A stretch of DNA of 64,000 nucleotides. Source: Nepenthes gracilis. Taxonomy: Eukaryota > Streptophyta > Magnoliopsida > Caryophyllales > Nepenthaceae. This document shows, piece after piece, positions 63,793 through 64,000 of this stretch. The DNA lies in the NCBI GenBank assembly GCA_033239525.1, contig BSYO01000014.1, positions 5,684,536-5,748,535 on the forward strand, given 5' to 3'. A program made the translations under genes and the position numbers. Position 1 is the stretch's first letter, and each line of letters begins with the position of its first letter. The notes beneath the pieces were generated by a model. It was given only the letters and a program-made list of their open reading frames with translations. It did no database searches and was not told the DNA's origin.

Positions 63793-64000
63793 GATAACAA
63801 AGGGTCGAATGGGGGAAGTTATACGGCCATGTCCTCCTTACCAAAACATATGATGTCATCTCCGAGGAGCTAGTCCGCGCCTCTTTGATGCAAAAGATGA
63901 TTCGCCGCCGCTTCAGTGGATGGGTGGACACCATGTTGATAACTCCCGCCGCGACCCTGTTCCTTGGTGTCAGCCTCAGCCTCGGGTTCGCCGCCTGCTC

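Larger units (their letters stand above)
56221..64000 (-). mobile_element. Ty3/gypsy element, Tat lineage (3' LTR to protease; continues beyond window)
   Basis: It is minus-oriented: protease (about 63750), RT (about 63060-62500), RNase H, a second RNase H (about 61850-61600), integrase (61207-60431), a tandem-repeat region (59717-60120), an opposite-strand ORF (57626-59455), purine tract and 3' LTR (56994-56221). A second RNase H between the normal RNase H and integrase is characteristic of the Tat (Ogre/Retand-type) group. Opposite-strand extra ORFs and repeat-rich 3' regions are also known from that group. It interrupts LINE B. The 5' LTR and gag are off the right edge. Reading frames are broken mostly by single-base indels. 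Confidence 0.85.

Overview
The window is a repeat-dominated stretch of a flowering-plant nuclear genome, probably a eudicot. The evidence is the plant-type L1 LINEs (ORF1 with a DUF4283-like domain, ORF2 with a zf-RVT C-terminus), Ty1/copia elements primed by initiator Met-tRNA, a Tat-lineage Ty3/gypsy element, and a relic of a plant ITN1-type ankyrin gene. I see no intact host gene. The species cannot be named from the sequence alone.

Layout. 1-4122: stacked 5'-truncated LINE 3' ends. 4985-5560 and 18480-19255: two inverted copies of an unclassified GC-hairpin repeat. 6721-7250: ITN1-like pseudogene. 7530-14608: near full-length LINE (LINE A). 14759-18002: solo copia LTR with a LINE (LINE C) nested in it. 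19256-22371: AT-rich non-coding DNA. 22372-26835: LTR element with no recognisable coding capacity. 28078-39341: copia element with matching target-site duplications (TSDs) and a second copia (31730-37357) nested inside. 39347-43390: intergenic, with a tailed retro-insertion. 43391-52190: imperfect inverted duplication of about 2.2 kb arms; the left arm is split by a 3.03 kb solo LTR (43745-46778). 50930-56220: second long LINE (LINE B), cut off by a minus-strand Tat gypsy element from 56221 to the window end.

Main theme. The LINE copies share a conserved 3' terminus of about 120 nt: a GGG-N4-CCC mini-hairpin, a CCAAGT/ACTTGG-type hairpin whose stem changes on both sides between copies, then TTACTTACC-A(n). 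Between the ORF2 stop and this terminus lies a 3' UTR that differs radically among copies and is built from reiterated short inverted repeats (ACTCCGGA-N-TCCGGAGT in one group, GGTCAAC-TT-GTTGACC in another) or a GCCGAGGT-rich sequence. Three insertions consist only of the last 16-25 nt (terminus plus A-tract), each flanked by a 9-16 bp direct duplication. Together these suggest a LINE lineage whose reverse transcription is tied to a conserved 3' RNA structure while the upstream 3' UTR is free to expand and be replaced. A similar CGGAGT motif is also amplified inside the gypsy-type solo LTR.

All retroelement reading frames seen are broken. In the Tat gypsy element the breaks are mostly small indels in otherwise conserved protein sequence, so consensus error should be considered. 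Boundaries were read by eye; those supported by TSDs are exact, the others approximate.
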